From: Plantago ovata
Lineage: Eukaryota; Streptophyta; Magnoliopsida; Lamiales; Plantaginaceae
Length of the DNA stretch: 64,000 bases
Direction of reading: 5' to 3'
Assembly (NCBI GenBank): GCA_028274465.1
Contig: CM051457.1
Location: 29,485,313-29,549,312, forward strand
In this document: positions 1-10,207 of the stretch, in pieces
Layout: each line of letters opens with the position of its first letter
Position numbering within the stretch: position 1 is the first letter of the stretch
Program-made: the position numbers and the translations under genes
Notes under the pieces: generated by a model
Told to the model about the DNA's origin: nothing
Databases searched by the model: none
What the model saw: only the letters and a program-made list of their open reading frames with translations

Positions 1-133
1 TTCAGTAACGGACTATCTCTTCGTTATTTACGTCTTTTCTTTTTACTATAGAAATATTCATCAGTTCAAATCGATCTCACTTTACATTTATTTTGTTAAA
101 TTTTTCTCGCTAGTTTATAAAATTATATTATAA

Positions 134-171
134 AAATATAATATTTCTATTTAAATAGAGATATTATATTT
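134..171. repeat. 38-bp near-perfect palindrome
   Basis: The two 19-base halves are reverse complements apart from one position and there is no loop. The sequence is entirely A/T-rich. It lies just 5' of the 5S-like repeat and may belong to the same mobile element. No coding signal is visible in the first 200 bases. Confidence 0.6.
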
Positions 172-213
172 GTAAGCCCCAGAAATTCAGAGGTTTAAAG
201 GGATTGAGAACGC

Positions 214-455
214 TACTCATGTCAACAAGGTGCACCTTTCTTTTCGGGAATCCACCTAAAAGTTGTTCTGGAGCAATTTTAGGATGGATGACCCACTGGG
301 AAGTTCCCAGTGCGCGCACGAGTGAGGACAAAGTGCGCGAATTAGAACACGGGTTGGTCTCTGGGGCCAGCATATCACCCCCGCAGAGCAGTCCAAGAGT
401 AATCGGGCCGCCCCAGAGGGTCGGGCCTTCGGTCGATTAGTGGCATCGGTTACAA
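214..455 (+). mobile_element. Cassandra-like TRIM LTR remnant with 5S rRNA-like core
   Basis: Positions 214-318 align along their length with plant 5S rRNA. A TCATxxCAxCA-type start is followed by a GCACC-like stretch, an AAGTT region where box A would lie, and a clear box-C-like stretch at about 270-302 (TAGGATGGATGACC, then CTGGGAAGT). The 3' part (about 360-455) has GAGTAAT, a GGGTCGGG-type stretch and GGTTACA, and is related to the repeats at 31.8-32.3 kb. Plant TRIMs that carry a 5S domain in their LTR are known as Cassandra. The 5S part is too divergent to be a working 5S gene. The open frames across it look incidental. Confidence 0.5.
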
Positions 456-767
456 TATTTGTATAATGATAAGTTTTATATGTTATTTAAAATTTGGGAA
501 AAATACATAAATAAATCAATAAGACACATTAATTACAAAAAAAGCCATCTTAAGAAACCAATTACTAAAATCTCGCTACCACTAACATGCGTTATGAGTG
601 GACAAAACTGCCCCTCATTTCTCGTCATCCGCCATTATCACAAATTCATTTCTGCTAAAAACCTCCGTTTCTCTCTCCAACAACACAGACGAAACGACAC
701 GAAATTCTCAACCAAATCCGACGAAATTCAACTCGAAAGGTACTAAAATCAACAATCCAACTACGAA
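456..767. other. AT-rich DNA without recognised gene
   Basis: Short open frames occur on both strands here but none resembles a known family. The stretch may include the 5' untranslated leader of the candidate exon at 768-831. Nothing else is recognised. Confidence 0.4.
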
Positions 768-831
768 AATGGCAGAATCGAACAACCAATTGGCAACAAC
801 AAGCCGTAAAGATGACAAAGGTACGAAACCC
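768..831 (+). CDS. Possible orphan first exon (unidentified)
   Basis: An ATG opens a short hydrophilic reading frame (MAESNNQLATTSRKDDKG) that meets a good splice-donor-like AAAG|GTACGA. The following 1.6 kb is a minisatellite and no partner exon is found downstream. It could be the first exon of a gene whose remainder was lost or lies inside a mobile element, or it may be chance. No family is recognised. Confidence 0.2.
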
Positions 832-885
832 TAGTTTCTGAGTGATTTTTTTCACGATTTTGTCACTTCCAAACGCCGATCAACA

Positions 886-2460
886 TGAATGTTGGCTAGT
901 TTCAGTGGGTAAACATAGTTTCAGTTGGTTGTTGCTAGTTTCAGTTGTTTTCTGCTAGTTTCTGTTGATTTCTCCTAGTTTTAGTGCATAGGAAGATGGT
1001 TGTTGCTAGTTTCAGTTGGATTTCTGCTAGTTTCTGTTGATTTCTGCTAGTTTCAGTGCATGAGAAGATGGTTGCTGCTAGTTTCAGTTGTTTTCTGCTA
1101 GTTTCTGTTGATTTCTGCTAGTTTCAGTGCATGAGAAGATGGTTGCTGCTAGTTTCAGTTGTTTTCTGCTAGTTTTTGTTGGATTTCTCCTAGTTTCAGT
1201 GCATAGGAAGATGGTTGCTGGTAGTTTCAGTGTTTTCTGCTAGTTTCTGTTGGATTTCTGCTAGTTTCAGTGCATGAGAAGATGGTTGTTGCTAGTTTCT
1301 GTTGATTTCTGCTAGTTTCAGTGCATGAGAAGATGGTTGCTGCTAGTTTCAGCTGTTTTCTGCTAGTTTCTGTTGATTTCTGCTAGTTTCAGTGCATGAG
1401 AAGATGGTTGTTGCTAGTTTCAGTTGTTTTCTACTAGTTTCTGTTGGATTTCTCCTAGTTTCAGTGCATAGGAAGATGGTTGCTGGTAGTTTCAGTTGTT
1501 TCTGCTAGTTTCTGTTGGATTTCTGCTAGTTTCAGTGCTATGAGAAGATGGTTGTTGCTAGTTTCAGTTGGATTTCTGCTAGTTTCAGTGCATGAGAAGA
1601 TGGTTGTTGCTAGTTTCAGTTGGATTCTGCTAGTTTCAGTGCATGAGAAGATGGTTGTTGCTAGTTTCAGTTGTTTTCTGCTAGTTTCTGTTGGATTTCT
1701 CCTAGTTTCAATGCATGAGAAGATGGTTGTTGCTAGTTTCAGTTGGATTTCTGCTAGTTTCTGTTGATTTCTGCTAGTTTCAGTGCATGAGAAGATGGTT
1801 GCTGCTAGTTTCAGTTGTTTTCTGCTAGTTTCTGTTGATTTCTGCTAGTTTCAGTGCATGAGAAGATGGTTGTTGCTAGTTTCAGTTGTTTTCTGCTAGT
1901 TTCTGTTGGATTTCTCCTAGTTTCAGTGCATAGGAAGATGGTTGCTGGTAGTTTCAGTTGTTTTCTACTAGTTTCTGTTGGATTTCTGCTAGTTTCAGTG
2001 CATGAGAAGATGGTTGTTGCTAGTTTCAGTTGGATTTCTGCTAGTTTCAGTGCATGAGAAGATGGTTGTTGCTAGTTTCAGTTGTTTTCTGCTAGTTTCT
2101 GTTGGATTTCTCCTAGTTTCAGTGCATAGGAAGATGGTTGTTGCTAGTTTCTGTTGTTTTCTGCTAGTTTCAGTGCATGAGAAGATGGTTGCTGCTAGTT
2201 TCAGTTGATTTCTGCTAGTTTATGCTAGTTTCAATTGTTTCAGCAACAATTAAAGCTAGTTTCAGCAACAAAATGCTAGTTTCAATACAAGTGCTAGTTT
2301 TATTAGTTTCGGCAAACACGAATGCTAGTTTCATTAGTTTCAGCATCACAAGTGAACACAAAATGTTAGTTCATTAGATTGATGCTAGTTTAATTAGTTT
2401 CGGCAACACAAATGCTAGTTTCAACGGAAAAATACTAGTTTCATTAGATTCTAGGGCACC
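886..2460. repeat. CTAGTTTC minisatellite with higher-order unit of about 71 bp
   Basis: About 1.6 kb of tandem repeats is built on an 18-21-base monomer containing GCTAGTTTC. Typical monomers continue AGTTG, TGTTGATTT or AGTGC. Three or four monomers plus a GAGAAGATGGTTG spacer form a higher-order unit of about 71 bp, repeated more than ten times. Single-base length differences between units keep shifting the frame, so the open frames inside (for example 1480-1767) are repeat translation rather than genes. The array decays after about 2215 into shorter, degenerate CTAGTTTC copies. Confidence 0.9.
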
Positions 2461-2640
2461 AAAAATAGAATGGCCTTTTTTGTAAGACTACTTGTATTTT
2501 AGGGCACCATAAAAATAGAATGACCTTTTTTGTAAGACTACTTGTATTTTAGGGCACCATAAAAATAGAATGGCCTTTTTTTTGTAAGACTACTTGTATT
2601 TTAGGGCACCATAAAAATAGAATGGTCTTTTTTGTAAGAT
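2453..2640. repeat. Tandem repeat, about 54-bp unit, 3.5 copies
   Basis: Units start AGGGCACCATAAAAATAG and contain CCTTTTTTGTAAGAC and TACTTGTATTTT. They differ by a few substitutions and by the length of the T run. The array begins directly where the CTAGTTTC minisatellite ends, but the unit is unrelated. From 2641 to 2880 nothing is recognised. Confidence 0.85.
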
Positions 2641-2880
2641 GTTTTTTAAAGTGGTTGTTTTAACAATTAGGGGCTCTAGAGTGGTTATTTTATATAATTT
2701 TCTGTTAAATTTATGAAAGGTCAATCAACATAAATTTAAAAGAAATGAAAGAAATGATGGGGAATATATAAAGTTTAGGAACTATATATTCCACCCCAAA
2801 CTCTTATTCTTATATATACATGTACACCATGGCCTATCTAGTCAGCGTCTACTCATTTTGTCCCTCAAGAGCATGCATAT

Positions 2881-3378
2881 TTAATAGCCCATTGGCTTGT
2901 AGGCAATGAAACTGACACCCTCGGCTTGGCGATCGTTGTCAAAGCCGATGATCCTGATGGTGCTGTTGGGGTTTTCCTTCTTGCACTCCTCTAGCTCTGC
3001 CATGACTTGAGTGACATCGGTGCACCCCAACATGGGTAGCTTCCACGTGGTCCAGGATTCGGGCTAGGCAAATCAACTCGCATACTCAGCAACGTTTAAT
3101 TTACTCGTAAGTTTTATGTTAAAAAGTTTCGAGATAAATTAAACACGTAAGGTTACCTCGGAGGACTCGAACTGGATGCAAGGAATCCACTTGGAACGAA
3201 TAAGGTCATCAATATCCTTGGCCAATTTTCCTACCTCGGTCTCGTACCCCGCGGCTCTCTGTCTGGAATGATCAGCAAGATGCTCGAACTTGGTTGTCAT
3301 TTTAGGAACTCTATCTTTCTCGACTTCTATCTTGCGCTCGTCGGTCTTATTCTCTCTTCTCAGCTGCTGCGAGTCCAT
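2881..3378 (-). CDS. RBCS-derived protein lacking transit peptide and betaA-betaB loop
   Basis: Two exons, 3157-3378 and 2881-3063, flank a 93-bp intron (GAG|GTAACC .. TTTGCCTAG) that resembles intron 2 of the neighbouring RBCS genes. Splicing is in phase and gives 134 residues. Residues 1-29 are a charged segment ([20 protein letters not shown]) unlike RBCS. The next part aligns with the small subunit from KFE to [17 protein letters not shown], with an insertion. Exon 3 then begins [11 protein letters not shown] and continues to the normal C-terminus ending KPMGY. The conserved stretch from GFVYREN to YYDGRY, which forms the betaA-betaB loop in plant RbcS, is missing. No transit-peptide exon is seen upstream. 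The frame stays open to another ATG at 3501, with a hydrophobic lead, so the start is uncertain. It could be a pseudogene, but there is no stop or frameshift over 134 codons. Confidence 0.6.
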
Positions 3379-4319
3379 GATATACTGTTTTATTATTTTA
3401 ATACCATATAATATATATAAAAGGATCATACATGTATATATATGACAGCATATGGCGGTTAAGGCTTTGGGATGAAGATGGGAATGTAATATGATTAGCA
3501 ACGTGTTGGATGGTTAATGTTTGATGTTGTGAGTCAGCTCCTAGAATCTCCCTGGACTAACGTACACCTAGCATCTTGTTTGAACTTTCACTATATTTAG
3601 TAAAATTAGCTTAAGCTAGCTCATTGCTTATAATTAAGTTTTAATGAGAAATTATACTAATAGTTGATCTAGAAGTTAATATTAAATTTCTAATTAATGT
3701 AGGTGTTGGGGTGATCTCTGATTCTCTGATGACTTAATTAATAGATTTTAATTAATGTAGTAGATATATATTTAGTGAATTAATTCGGTTATAATGTAGT
3801 TTGTATTTTGTAAAAACAAAAAAAGAAAGCTGTCTACTTTGTAGTTTTCGTAGAGACCGAGGGGGGGGGGGGGGGTAGGTGCTGTGTGTCTTTGTTTGTG
3901 TTAAGGTGCATGTGGGTAACCAAGAGAAATGTTTCAGTCATGACTCATGAGTTCCCTGGCCTTTGAAAGATTGTAGTAATACCCTACCCGTAAGATTAAC
4001 GTTCTGTATTTGATCCGTATGAAAAAAATAAATTTCAAAATATATGAAATTAGTTACAATTTATCTTATAAATAAATTTAGTTCCAATTAAATCCGTTAA
4101 ATTCGAATGAAACATATAGCCAAAAGCAAGTAAGAGACACACCACACTTATGGCCCTGTCTTTGTGGCCAACTTTGGAGTAACCAATTAAGTTCCCAAAT
4201 GAATCAATAGTATTACTTTTGTGGAGTACCAATAATAATATATAAAAGCTCAATCAACTGTAAGATTATATTTTGATGAACACAATACATGGCCTCCTTG
4301 ATCATTTAATCCCAAATAT
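3379..4319. other. Intergenic DNA between RBCS-like gene and RBCS copy
   Basis: AT-rich and without a recognisable gene. A run of 15 G lies at 3861-3875. A TATATATA-type stretch near 3405-3425 could serve as the core promoter of the RBCS-derived gene on the minus strand. Short open frames on the minus strand (for example 4050-4253) match nothing I know. Confidence 0.5.
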
Positions 4320-5097
4320 TTAGTAGCCTGTTGGTTTGGAGGCAATGAAACTGATGCACTGGACTTGGCGAATGTTGTCGAATCCAATGATCCTGACGAA
4401 GGCGTTGGGGTACTCCTTCTTGCACTCCTCTAGCTCGGCAATGACTTGGCTGGCATCGGTGCACCCGAACATGGGTAGCTTCCACATTGTCCAGTAGCGT
4501 CCGTCATAGTATCCCGGTGACCTGGCGTTCTCACGGTAGACAAATCCTTTCTAGAAAAATCCATACTCATGAACTGAACTTTTTTTACTCATATATCTTA
4601 TGTTAAAAGTTTTTAAAAATAAAAGTAATTAAGGTTACCTCGGTTTCGAACTCAAGGCAAGGAATCCACTTGGAGCGGATAAGGAAGTCAATTTGCTTAG
4701 ACAATTGCTCGACATTCAAATCAGGAAGGTATGAGAGGGTCTCGAACTTCTTCAGCCCAATTGGAGGCCATACCTGGATATATTTCATTTTTATTTAAAT
4801 TCCGGTGACACCATACCATCTTATAATAGGATGAAAAATAAGTATAATAATCCAATTATATATTTGAAGCATAATAGTTGCACAATGTTTCTACTATTAG
4901 AATATTAATTAGAAGACACATACTTTCATGCATCGAACACGTCCAGCGTTGCTAGAACGGGAAGTAGTGTCACCAGATTTCTTAGTTATGGGGAAGGTAG
5001 ATGCCACCTTGAGGCCGGTGAAAGGTGCTGCCATGCTGGCTTGAGCCGGGGTGAGACGGGCGGAGACGGCAGTTGAGGACATTAGTGAGGAGGCCAT
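4320..5097 (-). CDS. RBCS: Ribulose-bisphosphate carboxylase small subunit precursor
   Basis: Three exons, 4924-5097, 4639-4773 and 4320-4550, are joined by canonical introns (AAA|GTATGT .. CAG and GAG|GTAACC .. CTAG) to give 179 residues, the usual length for a dicot precursor. Residues 1-56 are the plastid transit peptide ([11 protein letters not shown] at the start, APFTGLK in the middle, GRVRC at the end). The mature protein starts [19 protein letters not shown]. Conserved blocks follow: IPCLEFETE (betaA), [15 protein letters not shown] (betaA-betaB loop), [13 protein letters not shown] and [18 protein letters not shown]. It assembles with the chloroplast-encoded large subunit in the L8S8 holoenzyme that fixes CO2. 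The first exon boundary falls exactly at the processing site, as in other dicot RBCS genes. Close paralogue at 9016-9750. Confidence 0.97.
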
Positions 5098-5157
5098 TGT
5101 TACTAGCTCTTGTTATGTTCAAGTTTTAGTGGCTTTGAGACACATTGCTTGTCCAGG

Positions 5158-5165
5158 TATTTATA
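5158..5165 (-). promoter_or_regulatory. TATA box of RBCS copy at 4320-5097
   Basis: TATAAATA on the minus strand, about 60 bases upstream of the ATG. The region further upstream (about 5185-5330) is conserved with the other RBCS promoter. It has a CCATTGGATTGTGTGG block, a TTTTGGTGCCAAGG block and a GATAAGG I-box-like motif (near 5309-5316). These are typical of light-regulated RBCS promoters. Confidence 0.8.
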
Positions 5166-5330
5166 ATGGTTCGATGTATAACATTTTGCATCTAATGGAC
5201 AAAAATGATTACCTGGAATTTTGTAGCCATTGGATTGTGTGGTTCGTGACCCTGAGTTAATCTATCTTTTGGTGCCAAGGAAAATGGTTGGATTCTTTAA
5301 TTTCAAGCCTTATCATGGTCTTGCCAGGTC

Positions 5331-6110
5331 ATGAGAATCATCTTATCGACCGCGCGTGAATTGAATTTTGTGTTGCACATTTTATTCTATAATCTATTAT
5401 GTTACTCTCTTATGTTAGTTGCAGAGTGAAAATCGGTTTAAGTATCTAACTCACCATCTCTCGTTCCATGGAAGCGTATGGAAGGAGTATTTTGAGTAAG
5501 AACGAGACTGAAACCTGCAAAACAAGGAGAAAATTAATGGGGAGGGATCTAGAACCGGCCTACCGAAGTTAGACCGGTTGGCAAGTTAATGTAGTGAGAA
5601 GGTTTCTGCATGGTAGGAGAAAAATATATATAATATCGAGAGTAATAAATGAAGACATATTTATAGGATACGAGGTAGGCCCCTTGCTTGTCCTTGGTGT
5701 ACTTCATGTATCGAAATGGCGGGCAATACTGTAGCTTCCTTCGATCCCCATGGTATTTTCGATCCTCAACGCCATGTGGGCTTACGTTAGAGTCGCTTCG
5801 GGGATATGTACTTTCGGGGGTACTAGGCATATCTTTCGAGCCCTTGTGCGGATGTCTCGAACCTTAACTAGTACCGTTCGTCCCCTATCACATAGAACGA
5901 CACATCATTACCACAAAAACTACTTCCTCAGTTTATTTTGAAAAATGATTTTCATTTTATTTTGAACGTTTTTTAATGTTATTGACCTCCAATTTTACAA
6001 ATTAATATGCAGAATCTATAGTACATTAACAATTGTATTTATTATGACAATGTAGCCTCCCCTGTCAAATATATGATTTTCCAAGATGGATGTTATTTCG
6101 TAAAAATTAT
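5331..6110. other. Unassigned DNA with a minus-strand open frame
   Basis: A minus-strand open frame at 5549-5830 has normal-looking codons in its first half (MPSTPESTYPRSDSNV at the start, QYCPPFRYMKYTKDKQ later) and then turns AT-rich. It may be a captured or broken exon. I do not recognise the family and see no partner exons. The rest is AT-rich with no feature. Confidence 0.3.
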
Positions 6111-6111
6111 T

Positions 6112-6903
6112 GTTTTGGTACCCTAACTTAGGGTCCCACTATTTTGTGTTCCCTAGTGATATCGATTTTTGTTAATTGTGCTCCAGAACGTATAATCAAT
6201 GTATTTACACATATAAATCAGTATATTTACAAAATCAAGAACGTCAGTTTTTTTTTGTAAACCTCAAATAAATCCATAGGTTAAAAAAATGAAGCAATCA
6301 CCAGATCTACCTGGGAGGTACTCAAAGCTCAGCCTCCAATGAAATATTTGTAATAGATCCACCTGGGCGGAGCTCAGAGCTCCACCTCCAATGGTAGAAC
6401 TTGTTAAGATCTACCATTGGAGGCGGAGAGCTCCGCCTCTAATGGCGGATCTATAAACGGAACCGCTTGGGCTGCTCTGCCTCCAATGCAGGACTGTTAA
6501 TAAGATCCGCCTATTAGCAGAGTAGTCGCACATCGTCCATGTCGTAGCTTTTACAGCTCCGTCGATGGAGCGGAAATTTGATGTCAAAGTATTTTGAAAA
6601 AAACATTCTTGATTGATATTAATTTTAGGACCTAAATTAATATTTTATAAAGTATTGTGGACAGTTTGGGATAATTTTAAGGTCATTTTACAATTTTAGT
6701 TGGGATAATTTTGAAAATTTTAAAATATATAGGTCAATTAGTAATAAAATAAAATTTTGGGGCCCAAAGCTGTCAATATGTAACCCTATATATAACCAAT
6801 GTATCAACCGCATAGAGGACTAAATTAACAAAAATGACAAAAAATGGGTATTACTTGGGTGCAGGAAAAAAAAAAAGGGACCCCGAGTTAGGAGACGAAA
6901 ATG
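6112..6903. mobile_element. Non-autonomous TIR element with internal hairpins
   Basis: The ends form imperfect terminal inverted repeats. The left end reads TTTTGGTACCCTAACTTAGG and the right end, read on the minus strand, reads TTTTCGTCTCCTAACTCGGG; both continue as GTCCC. The centre (about 6350-6560) is rich in GGAGC/GCTCC repeats and holds a strong hairpin at 6381-6427. No transposase is present. The layout matches the element at 12146-13006. The superfamily is not certain; long degenerate TIRs would fit Mutator-like elements. Confidence 0.55.
6381..6427. repeat. Inverted repeat, 18-bp arms
   Basis: TCCACCTCCAATGGTAGA at 6381-6398 pairs with 6410-6427 with a single mismatch across an 11-base loop. 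It lies in the middle of the TIR element. Confidence 0.85.
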
Positions 6904-9015
6904 GCAAGTTTACCATGCCAATTGCATTGAGATGTAATTACTAGCTTCTGCTGGTATGTTTCATTCCCAACTTATCCAACATGCATGTAAGTGTAGTTGT
7001 TTCAAGAGCGTTGTCATAGGTGTTTACCTATGGTTCACTCAACCCTTGTATTCTGGAAATTAAACAGAGCACTTAACCTCGTTTATTTTGTTTTACCTAT
7101 TCTAACACAATAACTATTCCACAGCTATAGTTGTTTGTCTTGTGCAGGGGAAGTATACTTATACAAGGGAATTTCTGGATTACAAGAAGATTTAAAGAAG
7201 AAAGATATTTATTCAAGGAAGGACTTAAAAAGGAATTCAACTCAAAAGAAGGAAAAGAAGATCGATTCTAGCAAGGAGTATTTTCATACCAATTCATGTC
7301 CACATACATCAAGACGTGTTTCCAGATTGAAGTTGATGTAGTTATCCACTGCTATTTAAGAAGGGCATCGACAAACCCGGAAACTTACGACACAGAAGAC
7401 AAGAGCATCGAGTTACAGAGTGTTAGGTTTCTATTGTTTTTAGTCGTCGTATCTTTTACACTAGTTTGTATTCTGGACTTCTCTAAGAGCGTATTGAAGG
7501 TAGAATAGATAGGGTGCAACTCTATATCATCTCTTAGGTGACTAGTGTTGTTTAGAGCTAAGGTAGAAGAAGAGAGTATAACACCGTTGTACAGACATAT
7601 TCTATTTTAGTCATTTCTGCCTTGGTTGGGCATCAATCAGGGCTGCTTGAAACTTTTCACAGGTTCTTCTTTATATTCCGATGTGCTTTAACTTCATTAT
7701 ATTATCTGTATTTTTGTTTACTAATCCGCAGGTTTCTGACGAGTATTTGTAGAGATTGACCTAGGTGTTCATCCAACACCATAGTCAACATGTTACGTCT
7801 GGCGTGTAATTTGTACTTAAAACAAGTTATATCGATCCTGCATGTTTTCAATGTAGCATTCCGAAGTTGATCTAGTAGAATGGGGTGTTCTCGTAACACC
7901 GCATGACAACAATGCACGGCCGGTATGCAAAATGTTGGCCGCAGTGTTATCATAAGTCATAACACCACCTAGCAACACTGCACTTTCATAGTTTGATTAT
8001 GGTGAACTTGCCATTGATTTGCTTCAAATTATGAACCCAAAATCAAGAAGATATGGTATAGATTCTATGGAATACTATTCATGGGAAACGGTCATAATAC
8101 AAGAGAAAATCAAGAAGATCAGATGACAGGTATATATACAGGCTTCTCTGGAAAGAAATGAAGAAAAAGTAGATGTAGAGCGTTAGATCGAGAAGTGACT
8201 GATATGAAGTCCAGATTCATCGATCATCACACTCCCGCCCAAAGTAGTTATGAATACTTGGTGTATATTGTTGTAGAATTTGGCATTTGATGTGGATATT
8301 TGTTAGCTTGTATATACAGCAAGTAATGTAGATTAGCATGTATAGAATTCAGTAGATTAGTGTAAGTAGAACAAATTCTTCATTTCTTTGCACAATATAT
8401 CTCTAGTTATTTACATTGTTGTCCATCATGCTCTGCATATTCATGGGTACCCCATATTCATTCATCGATCATCATCTCCAAGTGTGTTCTCGGATTGTAT
8501 TGAAACCATATAGAAAGAGAACTTTACAAATTGCATCGGAAAATTAACATAAATGTCTAGATTCCGCACTTTCCCAAAAGTTTGAGCTTTTGGGGGAGTT
8601 GAATTTATATCATAGTATTAAAATCATTTGGGTCACGCCCAACAATTTGATCTTTTGAGGGAGTTGGATTTATGTCAAACTGCAACTCTTGAGTACAAAA
8701 TAAGAATTCGATAGCTAGAATTACAGGATATAGAATAAGGACGTATAGAAAAAACCAATCCCAAGAAGGCCGAATAAATTTTATTTGGTTTGCGTCCAAC
8801 TTTTCGCAGTAAAATGAGAAGAAAAAAAAAACGTTAAAACAAACAGTTAGGTAATTATAGGAGTATTTTTTATTTTGAGTATACCAGGTACCAATGTTTC
8901 TGAATCAAAACCGAAAACATTCCAAGTTCAAGGAACAAAAGGTAATGTCAAATAAATAACATCAATGTTTTCAAACACTTGAGTCTCTCTGCTCATTCGT
9001 AGTTCCTTCTACATT
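6904..9015. other. Gene-poor stretch with degraded repeats
   Basis: No gene is recognised. At 8587-8680 a GGGGGAGTTG/GGGAGTTGG block is repeated about 70 bases apart, together with a decayed 'TATCATAGTATTAAAATC' stretch. The latter resembles the tRNA-Met primer-binding-site type repeats seen again near 45270. The segment 8150-8400, with a run of ATGTAGATTAG-like copies, could be an old LTR end. Short open frames (7135-7341, 7702-7953) match nothing known. Confidence 0.35.
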
Positions 9016-9750
9016 TCAATAGCTTTTGGGCTTGGAGGCAATGAAACTGATGCACTGGACTTGGCGAACGTTGTCGAATCCAATGATCCTGACGAAGGCG
9101 TTGGGGTACTCCTTCTTGCACTCCTCTAGCTCGGCAATGACTTGGCTGGCATCGGTGCACCCGAACATGGGTAGCTTCCACATTGTCCAGTAGCGTCCGT
9201 CATAGTATCCCGGTGACCTGGCGTTCTCACGGTACACAAATCCTTTCTAAAAAAAGAAATCCCATACTCAGGAACTAAACTTGTTTTACTCATAAATCTT
9301 ACGTTAAAAAATTTCAAATAAAAGTAATTAAGGTTACCTCGGTCTCGAACTCAAGACAAGGAATCCACTTGGAGCGGATAAGGAAGTCAATTTGCTTAGA
9401 CAATTGCTCAACCGTCAAATCAGGAAGGTATGAGAGGGTCTCGAACTTCTTCAGCCCAATTGGTGGCCATACCTACGTTTCATTTTCAATAGAATCTTTT
9501 AATACATGATACATAAAACACACATTGTAAAACAAATATTTCTATAGTTTTTGGATAGAAAAAAAAATAAAAATACTTTCATGCATCGAACACGTCCAAC
9601 GTTGCTAGAACGGGAAGTAGTGTCGGCGGATTTCTTTGTTATGGGGAAGGTGGTGGTCGACTTGAGACCGGTGAAAGGTGCAACCATGCTGGCCTGAGCC
9701 GTGGTGGAACGGGCGGCAACAGCAGCGGAGGACATAATTGTGGAGGCCAT
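9016..9750 (-). CDS. RBCS: Ribulose-bisphosphate carboxylase small subunit precursor
   Basis: Three exons, 9577-9750, 9338-9472 and 9016-9246, have the same lengths as the copy at 4320-5097 and encode 179 residues. The transit peptide starts [19 protein letters not shown] and ends GRVRC. The mature chain starts [15 protein letters not shown] and ends with IASKPKSY. The mature protein differs from its neighbour at only a few positions (for example LPDLT versus LPDLN, DNVRQ versus DNIRQ, KPKSY versus KPTGY), whereas the transit peptides differ more. Introns keep GT..AG. This is a plastid Rubisco subunit of the Calvin cycle and a tandem duplicate on the same strand. Confidence 0.97.
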
Positions 9751-9807
9751 TTTTAGTCTTGCTACTTCTTGTGTTCAAGCTTAGTGGCCTTACCACACTA
9801 AACTAGG

Positions 9808-9815
9808 TATTTATA
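9808..9815 (-). promoter_or_regulatory. TATA box of RBCS copy at 9016-9750
   Basis: TATAAATA on the minus strand, about 58 bases upstream of the ATG, the same spacing as in the neighbouring copy. Upstream (about 9840-9990) are the same blocks: CCATTGGATTGTGTGG, a TTTTTTGGTTCCAAGG variant and a GATAAT I-box-like core. Confidence 0.8.
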
Positions 9816-10207
9816 ACAAAAAAGATTTTCAACATTTAGCATCTAACGGACAAAAATGATTATGGGGAATTTTGCAACCATTGGATTGTGTGGTTCATGA
9901 CTCTGTATGGGCTATGGTAATCTATTTTTTGGTTCCAAGGAAAATGGTTAGAGACTTCAAACATTATCATTGTCCACCACAATCGGAGTGCCAGGTGGCA
10001 GGGGTAGTATTTATCCTATCTGATCACCAAAAGTATGAAATGGGAGGACATAAATTCATTTAGGTTTGAACTTTGAACTGTAATTTTCAGTTTAAAATCT
10101 TTTTTCTTTGAAATAAAGTAATTTTTCTAAGGTTTGTTGCTAGATACGTCCCTGTATAAACACACGTCCCTGATGAGGCACAAGCTGCTTGTGATAAGTC
10201 TGACAAA

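Noticed and set aside
214-318. A functional 5S rRNA gene
   Set aside because: Too divergent, with changes in the internal promoter region and no T-run terminator at the right place; best explained as a TRIM-borne 5S fragment.
1480-2208. Open frames of 67-95 codons with repeating ASFSWI/LLVSV peptides
   Set aside because: They are translations of the CTAGTTTC minisatellite. Frame changes between units and no start context or homology support a protein.
2453-2640. CRISPR-like direct repeats
   Set aside because: The repeats are contiguous 54-bp units without unique spacers, in a eukaryotic genome.
3861-3875. Run of 15 G as a regulatory G-quadruplex
   Set aside because: Isolated mononucleotide run with no promoter context; may be partly a sequencing artefact.
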